This document shows, in pieces, positions 61,227 to 64,000 of a stretch of DNA of 64,000 nt. Source of the stretch: Natronobiforma cellulositropha (GTDB taxonomy: Archaea > Halobacteriota > Halobacteria > Halobacteriales > Natrialbaceae). Location: positions 1 to 64,000 of the forward strand of contig NZ_JANZXN010000017.1 of NCBI RefSeq assembly GCF_025629245.1. The letters run 5' to 3'. A program made the translations under genes and the position numbers. How positions within the stretch are numbered: position 1 is the first letter of the stretch; each line of letters begins with the position of its first letter. The notes under the pieces are model-generated. The model was not told the DNA's origin. It saw nothing but the letters and a program-made list of their open reading frames with translations, and did no database searches.

Positions 61227-62264
61227 ATGACTGACATGCGCGCGGCGGTACTCACCGAACCCGGCGAGTTCGCCCTCGAAGAGCGGCCGCGGCCGGAACC
61301 CGGTCCCACCGAGGTGCTCGTCGCGCTCGAGCGCGTCGGCATCTGTGGCTCTGACGTCCACTACTACGACCACGGCCGGATCGGCGACTACGTCGTCGAG
61401 GACCCGCTGGTCCTCGGCCACGAGAGCGCGGGTGTCGTCGCCGACTGCGGCGAGGCGGTGACGGACCTCGAACCCGGCGACCGCGTCACGCTCGAGCCAG
61501 GCATCCCCTGTCGCCGGTGTGAACACTGCTCGAGTGGCCACTACAACCGCTGTCCCGAGGTGACGTTCATGGCGACGCCGCCGCACGACGGTGCGTTCGT
61601 CGAGTACCTCACCTGGCCCGCCGATTTCGTCTACCGGCTTCCCGACTCGGTCTCGCTGGCCGAGGGCGCACTCTGTGAACCGCTGTCGGTCTGTCTCCAC
61701 GTCTGTGAGCGCGCCGGCGTCGGCGTCGGCGACTCGGTGCTCGTCACCGGCGCCGGTCCCATCGGCCTGCTCGCGATGGCCGTCGCGCGCGTCCGCGGTG
61801 CGACCGAGGTCTACGTTGCCGACGTCCTCGCGGCGAAACTCGAGCGCGCGCTCGAGCGAGGGGCAGACGGCGTGGTGAACGTCGCCGACGACGACCTCGA
61901 GACGGCCGTCGACGCCTGGACCGACGGCCGGGGCGTCGACGTGGTGATCGAAGCGTCGGGTGCGCCGTCGGCGATCCAGGGTTCGCTGGGGGCGGTCCGA
62001 ACCGGCGGCACCGTCGCCTTCGTCGGTCTCGCCCCCGAGGCGGAGATTCCCCTCGACGTGCTCGAGATCGTCACCCGCGAACTCGACGTCGTCGGGACGA
62101 TGCGCTTCGCGAACACCTACCAGACGGCCGTCTCGCTGCTCGCCGACGGCCGCGTCGACGTGGCCGGACTGATCGACTTCGAAGCGCCGCTCGCGGAGGT
62201 GACGGCGGCGTTCGAACGCTCGAAACGCGAGGCGGTCGTCAAGGGGATGCTCACGGTCGGCTGA
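61227..62264 (+). CDS. zinc-dependent polyol/alcohol dehydrogenase (sorbitol dehydrogenase type)
   Basis: The 345-residue medium-chain dehydrogenase has the catalytic zinc site with Cys in GICGSDVHYYDHG and His-Glu in LGHESAGVV, the structural zinc loop CRRCEHCSSGHYNRC, and the Rossmann motif VLVTGAGPIGLLAM. The adjacent ADVLAAKLERAL has the Asp that favours NAD. It likely oxidises a polyol such as sorbitol, xylitol or glycerol; the exact substrate is open. ATG 61227 (MTDMRAAV) is preferred to GTG 61221. Its stop abuts the convergent dph5 stop. Confidence 0.88.
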   Translation: MTDMRAAVLTEPGEFALEERPRPEPGPTEVLVALERVGICGSDVHYYDHGRIGDYVVEDPLVLGHESAGVVADCGEAVTDLEPGDRVTLEPGIPCRRCEHCSSGHYNRCPEVTFMATPPHDGAFVEYLTWPADFVYRLPDSVSLAEGALCEPLSVCLHVCERAGVGVGDSVLVTGAGPIGLLAMAVARVRGATEVYVADVLAAKLERALERGADGVVNVADDDLETAVDAWTDGRGVDVVIEASGAPSAIQGSLGAVRTGGTVAFVGLAPEAEIPLDVLEIVTRELDVVGTMRFANTYQTAVSLLADGRVDVAGLIDFEAPLAEVTAAFERSKREAVVKGMLTVG

Positions 62265-63080
62265 TCAGGCGATCTCGAGGGTCTCACGGTCTGCGCCGGC
62301 GAGTTCGACCAGCGCGTCGGCCTCGAGTAGGTGGAGGTGGCCGGGAATCACGAGGAGGTGCAGCGGGTCGCCGAACTCGCGGGTGGCGAGGTCCGCCAAT
62401 CGGCCCGCCTCGACGAGCGGGTCGGGACTCCCGGCGCGGGCGACGACGACGCCCGTCAGGTCGGGATACTCCTCGGCGAGCAGGCTCGCACCGACGTCGG
62501 CGGTCATGTACTCGTCGCCCTCGGGTTCGGGACTGTCCGCCCGGCGGTTCTCGGTCTCGTCGCCGACCTTGATGTCCAGGTAGACGACCGTGTGGAGGTC
62601 ACGCGCGCGGTTCTCGTCGATCGTTTCGGTGACGCTCGAGGGCAGGCCGTCTGCGCCGTGAGCGTAGGGAAACGGCAGGGTCGTCGCCTTCCCGAAGCGG
62701 TAGTTCTGTAAGCCGGTGAGCGAACTGGTGGCCGTCTGGGCGGTCACGCCGTGGATCACCCGCGTCTCGATGCCCCGCTCGTGGGCGCGCAGGCGTAAGT
62801 CGACGTGGGTGGTCGAGATCATCGTATCACCCGCGGTGAGGAAGACCACGTCGTCGGTCTCTGCGGCCGCCAGGATGTCCTCGGGGTCGCGTTCGACGCC
62901 CGCGCGCTCGCGGACCTCGATCTCGATCCCGTGTGCGCGCTCGAGGTCTGCGACGGTCGCGCCGAGCAGTCGGCTGGTGTAGAACTCGGCGAAGGCGCGG
63001 TCGGCCGCCCGGAGCGCGTCCTGGCCCTCGAGCGTGATCGAGCGCTCGTCGTAGAGTCCGAGACCGATGAACGTGAGCAT
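62265..63080 (-). CDS. dph5: diphthine synthase
   Basis: This SAM-dependent methylase trimethylates the modified histidine of elongation factor 2 in diphthamide synthesis. The 271-residue protein has the precorrin-methylase-like fold: FIGLGLYDERSITLEG at the start, VVFLTAGDTMISTTH, the conserved HGVTAQTATSSLTGLQNYRFGK and LHTVVYLDIKVGD. It is divergent from trm5 with 85 bases between, two translation-related modification enzymes with a shared upstream region. Confidence 0.95.
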   Translation of the reverse strand: MLTFIGLGLYDERSITLEGQDALRAADRAFAEFYTSRLLGATVADLERAHGIEIEVRERAGVERDPEDILAAAETDDVVFLTAGDTMISTTHVDLRLRAHERGIETRVIHGVTAQTATSSLTGLQNYRFGKATTLPFPYAHGADGLPSSVTETIDENRARDLHTVVYLDIKVGDETENRRADSPEPEGDEYMTADVGASLLAEEYPDLTGVVVARAGSPDPLVEAGRLADLATREFGDPLHLLVIPGHLHLLEADALVELAGADRETLEIA

Positions 63081-63165
63081 GGTCGCCGTAGACGCGGCCG
63101 CCGGTAGAAGCTTTCGAGTTGGCCCAAAGCGTCAGCGTTAGGACCCGTCGGCGGCGACTCGAGGT

Positions 63166-64000
63166 ATGGAGCAGGTCCCCTGCGTTCGCGTTCGCCCGAC
63201 CGACGGCGAGACGACCCGCCGGGCGCTGGCCGAGGCGAACCTCCTCGCTGACGGCTACGAGATCACCGTCGAGGACGGCTGGCTCTACGTGCCAGTGGCC
63301 GACCCCGAGGCGGCGCTCGAGGCGCTCTCGGGGGCCGAAGTCGTCGACTACGCCGCCCCGGTCCGCGAGACGCTGACGCGCCCGGCGGACCTCCTCGGGT
63401 ACGAACCCTCCTACGAGCGCATCGGCGAGGTCGCGCTCCTCGACGAGGACGACCCCGAGCGAGCGATGACGATCGCGCGGGCCATCGTCGACTCGGACCT
63501 GCCGCTCGAGACCGTCCTCGACAAGGCGTCGGCGATTTCGGGTGAGACCCGCGTGCGCGAGTGGACCGTTCTGGCCGGTGAGGGCACCGAGGTCCTCCAC
63601 CGCGAGTACGGCTGTACGTTCGCGCTCGATCTGGCCGAGGTGTACTTCTCGCCGCGACTCGCCACCGAGCGCCACCGGGTCGCCGAGCAGGTGGCCGCGG
63701 GCGAACGCGCCTTCGACATGTTCGCGGGTGTGGGCCCGTTCGTCATCCCGTTCGCGAAACGCGGCGCGGCGTGTGTCGGCTGTGACGTAAACGAGCGCGC
63801 CATCGAGTACCTCCGCGAGAACGCCCGGCGAAACGACGTCACAGATCGGGTGACGGCCATCTGTGCCGACGTTCGCGAGGTGGCCCCCGAGTACGAACAC
63901 TGGGCCGACCGCCTCGTGATGAACCTGCCTCACAGCGCCGACGAGTTCCTCGAGTCGGCCGTCACGCTCGCCGGCGAGCGGTGTACGCTCCACTACTACG
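63166..64000 (+). CDS. trm5: tRNA (guanine-37 N1)-methyltransferase, 3' end beyond the window
   Basis: It methylates G37 next to the anticodon, giving m1G37, the substrate for Taw1 in wyosine synthesis. The visible 278 codons cover the N-terminal domain, the central region GYEPSYERIGEVALL with DPERAMTIARAIV and EYGCTFALDLAEVYFSPRLA, and the SAM domain with FDMFAGVGPFVIPFAK and the catalytic NLPHSADEFL. ATG 63166 gives a normal start. The C-terminus runs off the window. Confidence 0.94.
   Translation, partial: MEQVPCVRVRPTDGETTRRALAEANLLADGYEITVEDGWLYVPVADPEAALEALSGAEVVDYAAPVRETLTRPADLLGYEPSYERIGEVALLDEDDPERAMTIARAIVDSDLPLETVLDKASAISGETRVREWTVLAGEGTEVLHREYGCTFALDLAEVYFSPRLATERHRVAEQVAAGERAFDMFAGVGPFVIPFAKRGAACVGCDVNERAIEYLRENARRNDVTDRVTAICADVREVAPEYEHWADRLVMNLPHSADEFLESAVTLAGERCTLHYY

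Noticed and set aside
1-64000. CRISPR arrays, rRNA genes, tRNA genes, complete insertion sequences
   Set aside because: No regularly spaced repeats, no rRNA-like stretches, no convincing cloverleaf and no transposase motifs were found by reading both strands.

Overview
The window is chromosomal DNA of a halophilic archaeon (class Halobacteria, probably Natrialbales). The GC content is high, the predicted proteins are strongly acidic, and the hexamer CTCGAG is extremely frequent. Markers include AglB, CDP-archaeol synthase, Taw1, Trm5, Dph5, the archaeal CTP-dependent riboflavin kinase and a GlpABC/GlpK set. Many genes have a TATA-like box about 27 bases before the start codon, as expected for leaderless transcripts. 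No rRNA, tRNA, CRISPR array or complete insertion sequence was recognised.

Layout. 1-7.1 kb: housekeeping genes (thrS, pyrE, carS, proline dehydrogenase, DUF502, a 53-residue zinc-ribbon protein). 7.1-10.3 kb: an AT-richer island with a run of five small stem-loops and a KAP-family P-loop NTPase gene cut by one in-frame TGA. 10.3-16.5 kb: ilvE, the riboflavin pair ribB and ribK, taw1, small membrane proteins, a HAD phosphatase and a VapBC-type pair. 16.5-22.5 kb: glycerol catabolism, glpK divergent from glpABC. 22.7-25.2 kb: a CHAT-protease gene convergent with a 45-residue membrane or secreted peptide gene, with a palindromic repeat between them. 25.4-48.2 kb: a protein-glycosylation and surface-glycan region with a DUF368 lipid-carrier translocase candidate, AglB, six glycosyltransferases upstream of the sugar-nucleotide block, a flippase, a nucleotidyltransferase, a phosphodiesterase-like protein, two kinase-like proteins, sugar-nucleotide genes (AglF-like, two SDR enzymes, AglM) and AglJ. 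48.2-51.9 kb: small haloarchaeal proteins. 52.1-60.6 kb: branched-chain amino acid genes leuA-[leader ORF]-ilvB-ilvN-ilvC-[small protein]-leuC-leuD-leuB. 60.7-64 kb: a membrane protein, a sorbitol-type dehydrogenase, dph5 and the start of trm5.

How the genes work together. In the glycan region AglF, AglM and the SDR enzymes supply nucleotide sugars. AglJ loads the first sugar on dolichyl phosphate, the other transferases extend it, the flippase turns it outward and AglB transfers it to protein. The DUF368 protein is a candidate for returning the lipid carrier. In the branched-chain cluster almost the whole leucine and valine/isoleucine pathway lies on one strand with overlapping starts and stops, and ilvE lies 42 kb away. 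The most unusual items are the CHAT gene with its micro-peptide neighbour, a leader peptide rich in Val, Leu and Ile followed by competing hairpins before ilvB, an apparent +1 frameshift at the 5' end of leuA, and the nonsense-interrupted KAP gene.
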